DNA of 64,000 bases, from positions 496,001 to 560,000 of the forward strand of contig NZ_CP142016.1 of NCBI RefSeq assembly GCF_035666175.1, in the 5' to 3' direction. Positions within the stretch are counted from its first letter, which is position 1. The number at the start of each line of letters is the position of its first letter. The position numbers were made by a program, and so were the translations under genes. Positions 18,253-26,827 of the stretch are shown in pieces. Below the pieces are notes generated by a model that saw only the letters and a list, made by a program, of their open reading frames with translations, was not told where the DNA came from and did no database searches. Source of the stretch: Riemerella anatipestifer (GTDB lineage Bacteria; Bacteroidota; Bacteroidia; Flavobacteriales; Weeksellaceae).

Positions 18253-19311
18253 CTATCTGCGTGGAGCTTTCTTTTGCAAATAAATAATTTGCCCTTGCTT
18301 AGGCTGTTCTCCATACTCCATTCTATTTTTGGAGTAAAGTTTTCTTAATTTAATACCAAATTTTTGAGAAATTTTATGCATTGTATCTCCCTTTTCAGCC
18401 TTGTATGTTTCTATACTTCCTGTAGAAGATTTTGGTTCTAAAAACAAAACATCATTTGCTTTTAGTTTATTCTCACTTAAATCATTCCACTTTAATAATC
18501 TCCCCTCTCTCATATCAAACTTTTTAGCGATATAAGCCACATCGGTATCTGTTGGAATCACTACATATTTTAACCCTCCGTTAGGATGAGATTTTACTGT
18601 TATACCTTCCAACAATGCTAATTTTTCTTTTCTTAGCTGATCTGCTGTTTTCTGTTGCTCTGCATAAGAAGTTTGCTGATAAGGAACATGCACCGTTACA
18701 CTTTCCTTCTTTTTAACCTCTTTTTGTGGGTTTATTTTCGCCATAAACTCCTTATCATTATTAAGCTCTGGATAAAGTTTAACCAATGCAAAAGGGACTT
18801 CCTTAGACGAAATATTATCAAATTCGTACAACTTATATTTTTCTATCTTGTCTATCAAAATATAGGCATACCTAGGATTGGTAGCGTATCCCGCTTTTTT
18901 AAGTCCGTGAGCCCAAGCTCTATAATCCTTGGGGTCAAGTTTAAATAGGTTGGTATAATATTTACGATAAGCTAAAAATTTAGAGTGGTCTTCATAAGAT
19001 TCCTTTGGGTCGTTATACACACGGAAACACTCGTTAGGAGCATCATCAGTATGCCTCATTGTTTTGCCTGTCCAATCTTCCTTACATTTAATTCCAAAAT
19101 GATTATTACCTTCTTTCGCCAAACGAGATTGCCCACCTCCTGTTTCTAATATCCCTTGTGCCAAAGTAATGCTTGCTGGGATTTTATATTTTTCCATTTC
19201 TTCTACGGCATATCCTGCAAAACGCTGGATATATTGGTCATCTGTTGCCCACGTCTGAGCCTTAAATTGTGAAACGACTAAAACCGCCGAAGCTATCAAA
19301 AACTTTTTCAT
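18253..19311 (-). CDS. Exported glucosaminidase (GH73/FlgJ-like) with LysM domains
   Basis: 352 residues. A signal peptide (about 1-19) is followed by a GH73 N-acetylglucosaminidase domain (about 25-170) with LAQGILETGGGQSRLA, whose Glu is the usual catalytic acid, and NNHFGIKC. A linker leads to two LysM-like peptidoglycan-binding modules (about 235-280 and 300-347; the second has EKGDTMHKISQKFGI). It should cleave peptidoglycan glycan strands in the periplasm during growth or division. The promoter box lies at 19376-19383. Confidence 0.9.
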   Translation of the reverse strand: MKKFLIASAVLVVSQFKAQTWATDDQYIQRFAGYAVEEMEKYKIPASITLAQGILETGGGQSRLAKEGNNHFGIKCKEDWTGKTMRHTDDAPNECFRVYNDPKESYEDHSKFLAYRKYYTNLFKLDPKDYRAWAHGLKKAGYATNPRYAYILIDKIEKYKLYEFDNISSKEVPFALVKLYPELNNDKEFMAKINPQKEVKKKESVTVHVPYQQTSYAEQQKTADQLRKEKLALLEGITVKSHPNGGLKYVVIPTDTDVAYIAKKFDMREGRLLKWNDLSENKLKANDVLFLEPKSSTGSIETYKAEKGDTMHKISQKFGIKLRKLYSKNRMEYGEQPKQGQIIYLQKKAPRR

Positions 19312-19349
19312 AATATCTTATAAATTATGTTTTTATTAAAAATAAAGCA

Positions 19350-19383
19350 GCAAACCAATCCAGTTTGCCACTCAACAAAGATA
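19350..19383 (-). promoter_or_regulatory. Promoter and leader hairpin of the glucosaminidase gene
   Basis: TATCTTTG (19383-19376) is the -7 box. Starting about three bases after the predicted start, GCAAAC (19368-19363) pairs with GTTTGC (19355-19350), followed by TGCTTTATTTTT. The hairpin could equally be the terminator of the upstream PLP gene. Confidence 0.5.
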
Positions 19384-19421
19384 CAATAATCTTTTTATTT
19401 GTAAACGGAAGCCTCTCTCAC

Positions 19422-20336
19422 CTATATTCCATCTCCCTCAACAATAGTGGGTCTGCCTTGGTTTTTCAGGAATTCATTAGCTCCTTTTATACCTTGCAAA
19501 CCACCTGTATGAAAAGCTAAAATTTTACTTCCTTCAATAAAAAAACCTTCATCTATCAGCTCCCATAAACGCTTCATCATCTTGCCTGTATAGATGGGTT
19601 CTAACAAAATATTATAATTATGATAAAATTTATTGATAAAAGCCACCACTTCGTCTGTTATTTTACCATAACCACCTTGACCTGTTTCCAGTAGTTGAAA
19701 ATTATTTCTTCCGCTCCATTCTAAAATTTTACCGTCTAAAGAATCATCTTTCACAGCCTTAAAGCCTAAAACTTTCTGATGTTCTTTAGCAAATTTAGAA
19801 AGTCCCGCTACGGTTCCACCAGTGCCTACTGCCGTGCATAAATAATCAAACTCCACTGTCTTTTCATTCAACATAAACTGAACCCCTTCTACCGCCAAAG
19901 CATTACTCCCTCCCTCAGGAATGATAAGTGCATTAGGGAACAGCTCCTGATAAATTTCTGTAATGTGATTTTTATCTCTATACGATTCTCTAGTTACAAA
20001 ATCGAAAGTCATTCCGTCTTCGTTAGCCTTTACTAATGTAGGATTTTCTTCCCACTTATAGACCAGCTCTTCTCCTCTTATAATGCCTAAAGTTGGGACT
20101 TCTAACTCTCTCCCCAAAGCTGCCGTTGCAGCAATATGGTTAGAAAAAGCACCACCAAAAGTAATAATCAGTGGATTTTCGACCTGTTTTTTCCTGTAAT
20201 TCTCTATGTTATAAAGTAGTTTCCAGTATTTATTACCTGATATTTCTTTATGAACCAAATCCTCTCTCTTAATATAGAGTTCAATTTGTTTATTAGGATG
20301 AGGAATTTTTATTATCGGAATTTCAACTTTGCTCAT
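19422..20336 (-). CDS. PLP-dependent ACC deaminase/D-cysteine desulfhydrase family enzyme
   Basis: 304 residues from the ATG at 20336, which overlaps the TAA of the upstream gene (TAATG) and so suggests translational coupling. The Lys-binding motif KREDLVHKEISGNKYWKL and the GTGGTVAG phosphate loop are those of the fold II family containing 1-aminocyclopropane-1-carboxylate deaminase and D-cysteine desulfhydrase. Which amino acid it deaminates cannot be told by eye; D-cysteine is common in bacteria. Confidence 0.82.
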   Translation of the reverse strand: MSKVEIPIIKIPHPNKQIELYIKREDLVHKEISGNKYWKLLYNIENYRKKQVENPLIITFGGAFSNHIAATAALGRELEVPTLGIIRGEELVYKWEENPTLVKANEDGMTFDFVTRESYRDKNHITEIYQELFPNALIIPEGGSNALAVEGVQFMLNEKTVEFDYLCTAVGTGGTVAGLSKFAKEHQKVLGFKAVKDDSLDGKILEWSGRNNFQLLETGQGGYGKITDEVVAFINKFYHNYNILLEPIYTGKMMKRLWELIDEGFFIEGSKILAFHTGGLQGIKGANEFLKNQGRPTIVEGDGI

Positions 20337-20662
20337 TATTTGTATTTTAAAAATGCCCAAAAACTCCTCTCTTTAAGATAATGTAAATTAGATTCATTAG
20401 CATAAGCCTCTCTTTCAAAACAAATATTGATGTAGGCTAAATGAGGATTTTTGTATTGATATAATCTATAATAGAACTCTAACACATACCATAAATAGAA
20501 GAAAACAAGTCCCAGCTCCAACTGTTGTCTTAAGTGTATCTTTTCGTGATTAACCAACTTTTTATTAGTTTTATCTGCCTTTTTGCGTAAAAAAATGAAT
20601 GGAAAAATAGCAATTCCTGTAATTTTTGTATTTTTAAGCAATTTTTGGCACACTATTATCAT
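20336..20662 (-). CDS. Small membrane-linked protein with HExxH-like motif
   Basis: 108 residues. NHEKIHLRQQLELG contains HEKIH, an HExxH zinc-type motif, followed by a hydrophobic segment (about 50-70) and a downstream Glu in FEREAYANE that could be the third ligand. This is a short flavobacterial family that I know only as hypothetical; it resembles the isolated catalytic piece of membrane metallopeptidases such as M56. It overlaps the following PLP enzyme gene by its stop codon. Confidence 0.6.
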   Translation of the reverse strand: MIIVCQKLLKNTKITGIAIFPFIFLRKKADKTNKKLVNHEKIHLRQQLELGLVFFYLWYVLEFYYRLYQYKNPHLAYINICFEREAYANESNLHYLKERSFWAFLKYK

Positions 20663-20699
20663 TAGGATAAAATTAGTATAGCAAAGATATAAATTCTAA

Positions 20700-20888
<189 letters not shown>

Positions 20889-20892
20889 CAAA

Positions 20893-21420
20893 ATGAAAAA
20901 ATATGTTTTTTTAATCCTAGCCGCTACTACACTAAGCATCACTTCTTGTAGTCCTTTTAACATCAGAACTGACTATGCAGAAACCGCTCAGTTTAATCAG
21001 TATAAAACTTATATGTTCCGAACTGATGATTTAAAAATAAATGATTTAGACAAGGACAGAGTGCTTAACGAAATTGCAAAGCAATTCAACGCTAAAGGTC
21101 TTAGTACTAACCAAAACCCAGATTTAATAGTCAATGTAAAAGCTTCTCATAAAAAGGTAGAAGATATACAAAGTACCAACCCTTATGGCATGTGGGGCTG
21201 GGGAGGTCCTTGGGGCTGGGGTTGGGGTATGAACCGCACTTGGGTATCTAACTATAACACAGGTACTTTAGTAATAGACATTGTAGATGCTAAGACTAAC
21301 AAATTGGTTTGGCAAGGTATCGGAAGCGGCATCAATGTAGACGCTCCTAAGTCTAAGCAAAAACAAATACCACAAGTTGTGGAAGGAATTTTAAAGAACT
21401 ATCCTCCTCAAAAAAAATAA
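20893..21420 (+). CDS. DUF4136 lipoprotein
   Basis: 175 residues with a lipoprotein signal peptide (lipobox ending ITSC, Cys19). The body matches DUF4136: DYAETAQFNQYKTYMF near the start and NTGTLVIDIVDAKTNKLVWQG toward the end. A Gly/Trp-rich insert (GMWGWGGPWGWGWG, about 98-111) is typical of this family. It is probably anchored in the outer membrane facing the periplasm; its role is unknown. A terminator follows. Confidence 0.85.
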   Translation: MKKYVFLILAATTLSITSCSPFNIRTDYAETAQFNQYKTYMFRTDDLKINDLDKDRVLNEIAKQFNAKGLSTNQNPDLIVNVKASHKKVEDIQSTNPYGMWGWGGPWGWGWGMNRTWVSNYNTGTLVIDIVDAKTNKLVWQGIGSGINVDAPKSKQKQIPQVVEGILKNYPPQKK

Positions 21421-21430
21421 CAATTCATAA

Positions 21431-21461
21431 GGGCTATCTTTTTAAGGTAGCCTCTTTTTTT
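21431..21461 (+). terminator. Terminator of DUF5522-DUF4136
   Basis: GGGCTATCTT (21431-21440) pairs with AAGGTAGCCT (21444-21453) and runs into a T tract. Confidence 0.8.
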
Positions 21462-21518
21462 ATCATCTACTTTAAATATCTAGTCTATTAAATAGTACTA
21501 AAAACAATATAAAATTCT

Positions 21519-21526
21519 TACTTTTG
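21519..21526 (+). promoter_or_regulatory. -7 promoter box of mpl
   Basis: TACTTTTG, matching TAnnTTTG, lies 20 bases upstream of the TTG start. Confidence 0.6.
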
Positions 21527-21546
21527 TAAGTATAAATTTTTTAACA

Positions 21547-22884
21547 TTGAGAACACATTTCATTGCTATAGGCGGAAGTGCTATGCACAACCTCGCCATC
21601 GCTCTTAAAGATAAAGGTTATGTAGTAACAGGTTCAGACGACGCTATTTTTGAACCTTCAAAATCAAGATTAGAAAAAAAAGGATTACTCCCTGAAAATC
21701 TTGGTTGGTTTCCAGAAAAAATAACATCAGATATAGATGCTGTAATACTAGGTATGCACGCTCATGCTGATAATCCTGAACTAGCCAAAGCCAAAGAACT
21801 CGATCTTAAAATATTCTCTTACCCTGAATTTTTGTACGAACAAAGTAAAGATAAAACTCGTGTTGTAATTGGTGGTTCACACGGTAAAACTACCATTACC
21901 TCTATGATTCTTCATGTCCTCAATTTTCATCAAAAAGAGGTAGATTATATGGTGGGAGCACAACTAGAAGGCTTTGATTGTATGGTAAAAACCACAGAAC
22001 ATAACGACTTTATGATTCTAGAAGGAGATGAATATTTATCCTCACCTATAGATTTAAGGTCAAAATTTCTTTTGTATCAACCTAACATCGCTCTTATTTC
22101 TGGGATTGCGTGGGACCACATCAATGTATTTAAAACTTTTGATGATTACATAGAGCAATTTAGAAAATTTGTAGCAAGTATTACTCCTGGTGGCGTATTG
22201 GTGTACAATGAAGAAGACGAAGAAGTAGTAAAAGTAGTAGAAGCTGCCGAAAATTACTTCAGAAAAACCCCTTACAAAACTCCAAAATATAAAATTACAG
22301 ACCAAAAAGTTTATCTAGAAACCGAAATGGGAGAAGTTCCGTTGTCTGTTTTTGGAGCTCATAATTTACTGAATATGGAAGGTGCTAGGCATATTTGCCA
22401 ACAATTAGGCATTATGGAGGAAGATTTTTATGAAGCTATTATGAGTTTTAAAGGCGCATCTAAAAGATTAGAAAAAGTAGAAAGAAACGACAGTGGTATT
22501 CTTTACAAAGATTTTGCCCACGCTCCTAGCAAGGTAAAAGCGACTACGAAAGCGTTTTCGGAGCAGTTTTCTAATACCACTAAATACGGTTTCTTAGAAC
22601 TTCATACCTATTCCTCTCTAAATCCAGAATTTTTAGAACAATATGCTCATAGCTTAGATTTACTAGACCAAGCGGTAGTTTTCTACTCGGAGGAAGCTTT
22701 AAAAATAAAAAGAATGGACATTATTTCTCCAGAACTTATCAAGGAGAAATTTAAAAATCCTAACCTAAAGGTGTTTACCAATGCGGAAGAATTACACCAA
22801 TATTGGCAAAGTTTGGATAAAACCCAAGGAGCTTTTCTTATGATGAGTAGTGGTAATTTTGGCGGATTAGATTTAACTCAGTAA
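21547..22884 (+). CDS. mpl: Mpl-type UDP-N-acetylmuramate:peptide ligase (Mur ligase family)
   Basis: 445 residues. The TTG at 21547 is the start: it aligns with the normal first residues before HFIAIGGSAMHNLAIAL, no ATG precedes it in frame, and a promoter box lies just upstream. The ATP site is GGSHGKTT; EGDEYLSS and ISGIAWDHINVF are further Mur-ligase motifs. Mpl joins recovered murein tripeptide to UDP-MurNAc in the cytosol for wall recycling. MurC itself is the close alternative, but the GGSAMHNLA start and EGDEY form favour Mpl. Confidence 0.88.
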   Translation: MRTHFIAIGGSAMHNLAIALKDKGYVVTGSDDAIFEPSKSRLEKKGLLPENLGWFPEKITSDIDAVILGMHAHADNPELAKAKELDLKIFSYPEFLYEQSKDKTRVVIGGSHGKTTITSMILHVLNFHQKEVDYMVGAQLEGFDCMVKTTEHNDFMILEGDEYLSSPIDLRSKFLLYQPNIALISGIAWDHINVFKTFDDYIEQFRKFVASITPGGVLVYNEEDEEVVKVVEAAENYFRKTPYKTPKYKITDQKVYLETEMGEVPLSVFGAHNLLNMEGARHICQQLGIMEEDFYEAIMSFKGASKRLEKVERNDSGILYKDFAHAPSKVKATTKAFSEQFSNTTKYGFLELHTYSSLNPEFLEQYAHSLDLLDQAVVFYSEEALKIKRMDIISPELIKEKFKNPNLKVFTNAEELHQYWQSLDKTQGAFLMMSSGNFGGLDLTQ

Positions 22885-22899
22885 TATTTTGTGCGTTTT

Positions 22900-23385
22900 A
22901 TGCAGTTAGAACACCACGAAATCATCAACTCAAAACACAACAAAGAGATAAGCCTTATCTTGGAACACCTACAATCTCCAGAAAATATAGGGCTTATCCT
23001 TAGAACAGCCGAAGCTATGGGAGTACAAAAAGTTGTGATACTTTCTGATAATTTCCGCCAACTTTCCCCTAGAATAAAACGAACCACAAGAAGTGCCGAA
23101 AATAATCTCAATATCATTTTTGTAAATAGTTGGGAAGAGGCCATCAATCATTTTGAAAAAAACACTCACTTTTAAGCATTAGAAAAAACCAATAAAAGTG
23201 TAGATTATACGACTTTTGAATATCATTTCCCTTGTGTCATCGTATGCGGTAACGAAAAAGATGGGGTTTCTAACAAAGCTCTTGAAAAATGCACCAATCA
23301 TCTACACATCAATATGTACGGAAAAAACACTTCACTAAATGTAGCTATTGCTACTGGCATTTTACTTTCAAAAATAGTTTCCTAA
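22900..23385 (+). pseudogene. SpoU-family RNA 2'-O-methyltransferase, interrupted by one stop
   Basis: The frame from the ATG at 22900 reads the SpoU motifs SPENIGLILRTAEAMG (motif 1), then meets TAA at 23173-23175 and continues in the same frame with GNEKDGVS (motif 2) and INMYGKNTSLNVAIATG (motif 3) to a stop at 23383-23385. Without the TAA it would be a complete protein of about 161 residues, a little short like the TrmH-type methylases that modify tRNA or rRNA ribose. The knotted SAM site is in the downstream half, so the truncated product should be inactive. Confidence 0.8.
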
Positions 23386-23395
23386 AAAATAGAAT

Positions 23396-24037
23396 ATGAC
23401 TTGGACTGAAGTATTAGCACCTATAAAAAATTCCTCTTACTTTAAAAATTTATGGCAAAAAGTAAAACAGGAGTATCACCAGTATAAATGCTTTCCTCCC
23501 AAAGAACAAATATTTAGAGCTATTGAGCTTACTCCTTTTGAAGAAGTGAAAGTCGTAATTTTAGGGCAAGACCCTTATCATAATGATTTTCAAGCTAACG
23601 GATTATGTTTTTCTGTATCAGACCAAGTACCTGCACCACCATCACTAAGAAATATTTTCAAAGAGTTGCAAGACGATTTAGGTATAATTAAAACCAGCAA
23701 CAAGCTAGACTCTTGGGCAAAGCAAGGCGTACTTCTACTAAATGCTACTCTTACCGTAAAAGCTCACGAAGCAAACTCTCATAAAGATTTAGGTTGGGAA
23801 ACATTTACAGATTTCATCATTAAAGAAATATCAGATAAAAAAGAAAATATTGTTTTTGTGCTTTGGGGTTCTTTTGCACAAAAAAAAGCTCAGTTTATAG
23901 ACGCACATAAGCATTACATTATAAAAACGGCTCACCCTTCTCCCCTATCAGCTCACAGAGGCTTTCTAGGTAGCAAACCTTTCTCCAAGATAAACAATTA
24001 TCTTCTATCAAAAAATAAGGAGGAAATTAAATGGTAA
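23396..24037 (+). CDS. ung: Uracil-DNA glycosylase, family 1
   Basis: 213 residues. GQDPYHNDFQANGLCFSV has the water-activating Asp, and HPSPLSAHRGFLGS is the Leu-intercalation loop with the catalytic His. It removes uracil from DNA to start base excision repair. It begins 10 bases after the SpoU pseudogene and is probably carried on the same transcript from mpl onward. Confidence 0.96.
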   Translation: MTWTEVLAPIKNSSYFKNLWQKVKQEYHQYKCFPPKEQIFRAIELTPFEEVKVVILGQDPYHNDFQANGLCFSVSDQVPAPPSLRNIFKELQDDLGIIKTSNKLDSWAKQGVLLLNATLTVKAHEANSHKDLGWETFTDFIIKEISDKKENIVFVLWGSFAQKKAQFIDAHKHYIIKTAHPSPLSAHRGFLGSKPFSKINNYLLSKNKEEIKW

Positions 24038-24056
24038 CTTGACTGAATAAAAAAAT

Positions 24057-24149
24057 GGCAAGCTACCTAAATCACACCGCTACAACCGATTACCTTTGCT
24101 GCGTTCCCACCCTGGAGGATTTTCAGGAGCTGGTTGTTTAGGACTTGCC
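24057..24149 (-). ncRNA. ffs: Signal recognition particle RNA, small bacterial type
   Basis: The minus strand reads GGCAAGTCCTAAA ... CCAGGGTGGGAACGCAGCAA AGGTAA ... TTTAGGTAGCTTGCC. The apical part with GGGAACGCAGCAAGG-type sequence is the Ffh-binding core of 4.5S RNA, and the 5' and 3' ends pair into one long stem. About 93 bases, the usual length. It targets membrane and secretory proteins with Ffh. A -7 box ends five bases upstream. Confidence 0.95.
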
Positions 24150-24153
24150 GTTG

Positions 24154-24161
24154 CAAATATA
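24154..24161 (-). promoter_or_regulatory. SRP RNA promoter, -7 box
   Basis: TATATTTG ends five bases before the predicted first base of the SRP RNA. This gives a useful yardstick for start-site prediction elsewhere in the window. Confidence 0.7.
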
Positions 24162-24212
24162 CAACTTTTTCAGAAAATACAAAACATCAGAAAATTTATA
24201 GCTTAAGAAGAG

Positions 24213-24887
24213 CTACATTTTCCATGCGTTTATCATTTCTCTCTTTCCTTTAGGACCTTCTAATTTCTCCACTTTAAAATTAAGCGATTTTAACACCCTC
24301 TGAAAACTCCCTTTAGAAGAGTACGTAGTTAACAAACCTCCTACTTTCATTTTCTCTGCCACCATTTCCATAAGAGGTAGCTCCCACAAATCTGGCTGAA
24401 CTCTAGCTCCGAAACAATCGAAGTATACCAAATCTATCTTTGGTAACTCAATGTTTTTTAATTCGTAAAAATCTGTATTAATTTTTGTGATATTAAAATT
24501 AGGCAATATCTCACAAGGTTGCTCCCATTCACATTCGTGTAAAGTTGTATTGATAACATCTATATTAGGAAGATTAAATAAATTATGAAAAGATAGTTCC
24601 TTGACTTCTTCTAAACTCACCGGATACTTCTCTAGGGTAAAATAATTTATTTTCTTTATATCATTAGAAGCCCTTATTTTTTCCATACTTACTAAAGCAT
24701 TAAGTCCCGTCCCAAAACCAAGCTCTAATATATTTATTTCCAAATCATTAACTCTATCTAACCCATTTTTAATAAATACATGCCTTGCTTCTTGAAGAGC
24801 TCCATGATGAGAATGATATCCCTCATTTAAGTCATTTATAAACAAGGTTTTAGAACCATCTGCTGTTAATTTAACCTCTCTTTTCAT
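24213..24887 (-). CDS. mnmD: tRNA (mnm5s2U34)-methyltransferase MnmD
   Basis: 224 residues from the ATG at 24887 (MKREVKLTADGSKTLF), where homologues start; an ATG 42 bases upstream adds an unconserved stretch. ILELGFGTGLNALV is the SAM-binding motif and DLVYFDCFGARVQPDLW is the DAF-type motif of the MnmC N-terminal domain. It methylates the wobble uridine of several tRNAs. As usual outside gammaproteobacteria, it is not fused to the MnmC oxidoreductase domain. Confidence 0.9.
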   Translation of the reverse strand: MKREVKLTADGSKTLFINDLNEGYHSHHGALQEARHVFIKNGLDRVNDLEINILELGFGTGLNALVSMEKIRASNDIKKINYFTLEKYPVSLEEVKELSFHNLFNLPNIDVINTTLHECEWEQPCEILPNFNITKINTDFYELKNIELPKIDLVYFDCFGARVQPDLWELPLMEMVAEKMKVGGLLTTYSSKGSFQRVLKSLNFKVEKLEGPKGKREMINAWKM

Positions 24888-24938
24888 TCTATTTTTTTTC
24901 AAAAATAAACCAAAAATTGAATATTCCAAAAATTATAT

Positions 24939-24946
24939 TATCTTTG
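24939..24946 (+). promoter_or_regulatory. -7 promoter box of ilvE
   Basis: TATCTTTG lies 25 bases upstream of the ilvE ATG. Confidence 0.6.
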
Positions 24947-24971
24947 TAAACAACGAGTAAATTTTTCAAAA

Positions 24972-26045
24972 ATGATAATTCAAAAATCAGAAAATCCTAG
25001 AATCAGTAGTTTTAATCCTGAGAATTTTTCTTTCGGGAATACCTTTATAGACCACATGGTAATATGTGAATACGAAAACGGAAAGTGGGGAGAACCTAAA
25101 CTTATGCCTTACGGACCGTTACCATTTACTCCTGCCATGATGGGTGTTAATTACGGACAAGCGTGTTTTGAAGGTATGAAAGCCTATAAGGATAAAGATG
25201 GTGAAGTTTACTTATTCCGTCCAGAAAAAAACTTTGCAAGAATTAACAAATCTGCAAAAAGACTAGCAATACCTGAACTTCCTGAAGAAGTTTTCATGAA
25301 TGGATTAAAAGCTCTAATGGACATTGACAGAGATTGGATTCCTTACGGTGAAAACTCTTCTTTATATATTCGTCCTTTATTATTTGCTACAGAAGAAGCT
25401 CTTAAAGCAAGAATCGCCGACAAATACATGTTTGCTATAGTGGCAGCACCAGCAAAATCTTACTATACAGAACCTGTTTCTGTAAAAATAGCAGACTATT
25501 ACTCTCGTGCTGCTAGTGGTGGAGTTGGTTCAGCTAAGGCAGCTGGAAACTATGCTGCTTCTTTCTACCCAACTAAATTAGCTAACGAGGAAGGTTATGA
25601 ACAGATTATTTGGACAGATGACGCTTCTCACGAGTATTTTGAAGAAAGTGGCACTATGAATGTATTTGTAAGAATAGAAGATACTATTTACACACCTCCT
25701 ACATCTGATAAAATATTAGACGGTGTAACTAGAGATAGTTTTATACAACTAGCTAAACATAATAATATAGAGGTAAAAGTAGAACCCGTTAGCGTAAAGA
25801 AAGTAATTGAAGCACACAAAGAAGGTACCTTAAAAGAAGTTTGGGGGGTTGGGACAGCAGTAGTTTTAAGTGTATTCCAAGCGTTAGGGTACAAAGATGA
25901 CAAAATGGTTCTACCTCAACTAAGCGAGGAAGAAAGTTTTGCAATAAAACTTAAAAACCAGTTAGTAAGCATTCAAACTAATACAAGCGAAGACCCATTT
26001 GGATGGAGATATAAAGTAGAGAAAGGATTTGTAGATACTTTATAA
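24972..26045 (+). CDS. ilvE: Branched-chain amino acid aminotransferase
   Basis: 357 residues, matching the longer class IV type (BCAT type 2). YGQACFEGMKAYKDKDG, LYIRPLLFATEE and GVGSAKAAGNYAAS (the last with the PLP lysine) are characteristic, as is TPPTSDKILDGVTRDS. It interconverts leucine, isoleucine and valine with their 2-keto acids. It is monocistronic, flanked by its own promoter box and terminator; no ilv or leu genes are nearby, so a catabolic or branched fatty acid role is as likely as synthesis. Confidence 0.95.
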   Translation: MIIQKSENPRISSFNPENFSFGNTFIDHMVICEYENGKWGEPKLMPYGPLPFTPAMMGVNYGQACFEGMKAYKDKDGEVYLFRPEKNFARINKSAKRLAIPELPEEVFMNGLKALMDIDRDWIPYGENSSLYIRPLLFATEEALKARIADKYMFAIVAAPAKSYYTEPVSVKIADYYSRAASGGVGSAKAAGNYAASFYPTKLANEEGYEQIIWTDDASHEYFEESGTMNVFVRIEDTIYTPPTSDKILDGVTRDSFIQLAKHNNIEVKVEPVSVKKVIEAHKEGTLKEVWGVGTAVVLSVFQALGYKDDKMVLPQLSEEESFAIKLKNQLVSIQTNTSEDPFGWRYKVEKGFVDTL

Positions 26046-26070
26046 TAACATCTAAATATAAGTTATAAGA

Positions 26071-26106
26071 AAGAGAAGACTAACAGAATAGTCTTCTCTT
26101 TTTTTA
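26071..26106 (+). terminator. ilvE terminator
   Basis: AAGAGAAGAC (26071-26080) pairs with GTCTTCTCTT (26091-26100), followed by seven T. Confidence 0.88.
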
Positions 26107-26156
26107 CGATAACTAAAAAAGTACACAAATTCTCAAGTTCATCTCTTTAAATTGAA

Positions 26157-26234
26157 ATAAAAAACCCTGACACTTTAGAAAGCATCAGGGTAAAAACTAA
26201 TAACCATGAAAACTCAAATTAAACATGAGAATCG
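26157..26234 (-). ncRNA. Candidate sigma-54-driven small RNA
   Basis: On the minus strand a sigma-54-like promoter (see 26245-26261) is followed about 45 bases later by a strong terminator: CCCTGA pairs with TCAGGG, with an inner CTTT/AAAG pairing (26190-26165), then TTTTTTAT. The predicted transcript is about 75-80 bases, from near 26234 to 26157. It contains only tiny frames (MFNLSFHGY, MVISFYPDAF). Downstream lies the converging ilvE gene, so no gene is served. I infer a free-standing small RNA or micro-peptide RNA; its target is unknown. Confidence 0.45.
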
Positions 26235-26244
26235 TTATTATTAT

Positions 26245-26261
26245 ATCAAAAGCTGTGCCAA
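26245..26261 (-). promoter_or_regulatory. Sigma-54-type promoter
   Basis: TTGGCAC (26261-26255), five bases, then TTGAT (26249-26245) on the minus strand. This matches the RpoN consensus TGGCAC-N5-TTGCW except for A in place of the C at -12. No -7 TAnnTTTG box is found for this orientation. Confidence 0.45.
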
Positions 26262-26290
26262 AAAAAGTTTTAAAACTAGAAATAAGTTCG

Positions 26291-26298
26291 TATTTTTG
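26291..26298 (+). promoter_or_regulatory. -7 promoter box of ndk
   Basis: TATTTTTG lies 21 bases upstream of the ndk ATG. Confidence 0.55.
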
Positions 26299-26319
26299 TA
26301 CGGTTAAAATTAAAATAAA

Positions 26320-26739
26320 ATGTCAGGAAACATTACTTTTACAATGATTAAACCAGATGCAGTAGCAGATGGACACATAGGAGCTATACTAGGGAAAATA
26401 GCTGAAGCAGGATTTAAAATTAAAGCAATGAAACTTACTCAACTTACAGTAGCTGATGCTAAGAAGTTTTATGAAGTTCATGCTGAAAGACCTTTCTACG
26501 GAGAGTTAGTAGAGTTTATGTCTTCAGGACCTATTGTAGCAGCTGTTTTAGAAAAAGAAAATGCAGTTGAAGATTTCAGAAAACTAATTGGTGCTACAAA
26601 CCCTGCTGAAGCAGCTGAAGGAACTATAAGAAAGATGTTCGCTAGAAGTGTAGGAGAAAATGCAGTACACGGTTCTGACTCTGACGAAAACGCACAGATA
26701 GAATCAGCATTCCACTTCTCTGGAAGAGAAATTTTCTAA
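26320..26739 (+). CDS. ndk: Nucleoside diphosphate kinase
   Basis: 139 residues, standard length. [15 protein letters not shown] opens the protein and [20 protein letters not shown] contains the phospho-accepting histidine. It equilibrates NTP and dNTP pools in the cytosol. Monocistronic, with its own -7 box and a bidirectional terminator. Confidence 0.97.
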   Translation: MSGNITFTMIKPDAVADGHIGAILGKIAEAGFKIKAMKLTQLTVADAKKFYEVHAERPFYGELVEFMSSGPIVAAVLEKENAVEDFRKLIGATNPAEAAEGTIRKMFARSVGENAVHGSDSDENAQIESAFHFSGREIF

Positions 26740-26760
26740 GAAGAATAAAAACAATATCAT

Positions 26761-26796
26761 AAAAAAGGCTATCTCATCTCTGAAATAGCCTTTTTT
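26761..26796. terminator. Bidirectional terminator between ndk and atpC
   Basis: AAAAAAGGCTAT (26761-26772) pairs with ATAGCCTTTTTT (26785-26796). It ends both ndk and the atpD-atpC unit. Confidence 0.88.
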
Positions 26797-26827
26797 GTAT
26801 CATTAAATCAATAACAAACTAACTTTC

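Noticed and set aside
22900..23385. Stop-codon recoding (selenocysteine or similar) to explain internal stops here and in the RM and relaxase genes
   Set aside because: The stops are TAA and TAG, not TGA, lie at unrelated positions, and have no special structure next to them.
26204..26310. A + strand short frame with three consecutive Tyr codons behind a hairpin, resembling an attenuator leader for ndk
   Set aside because: The hairpin precedes the frame, ndk has its own -7 box downstream, and hairpin plus T run make sense only on the minus strand with the sigma-54-type promoter.
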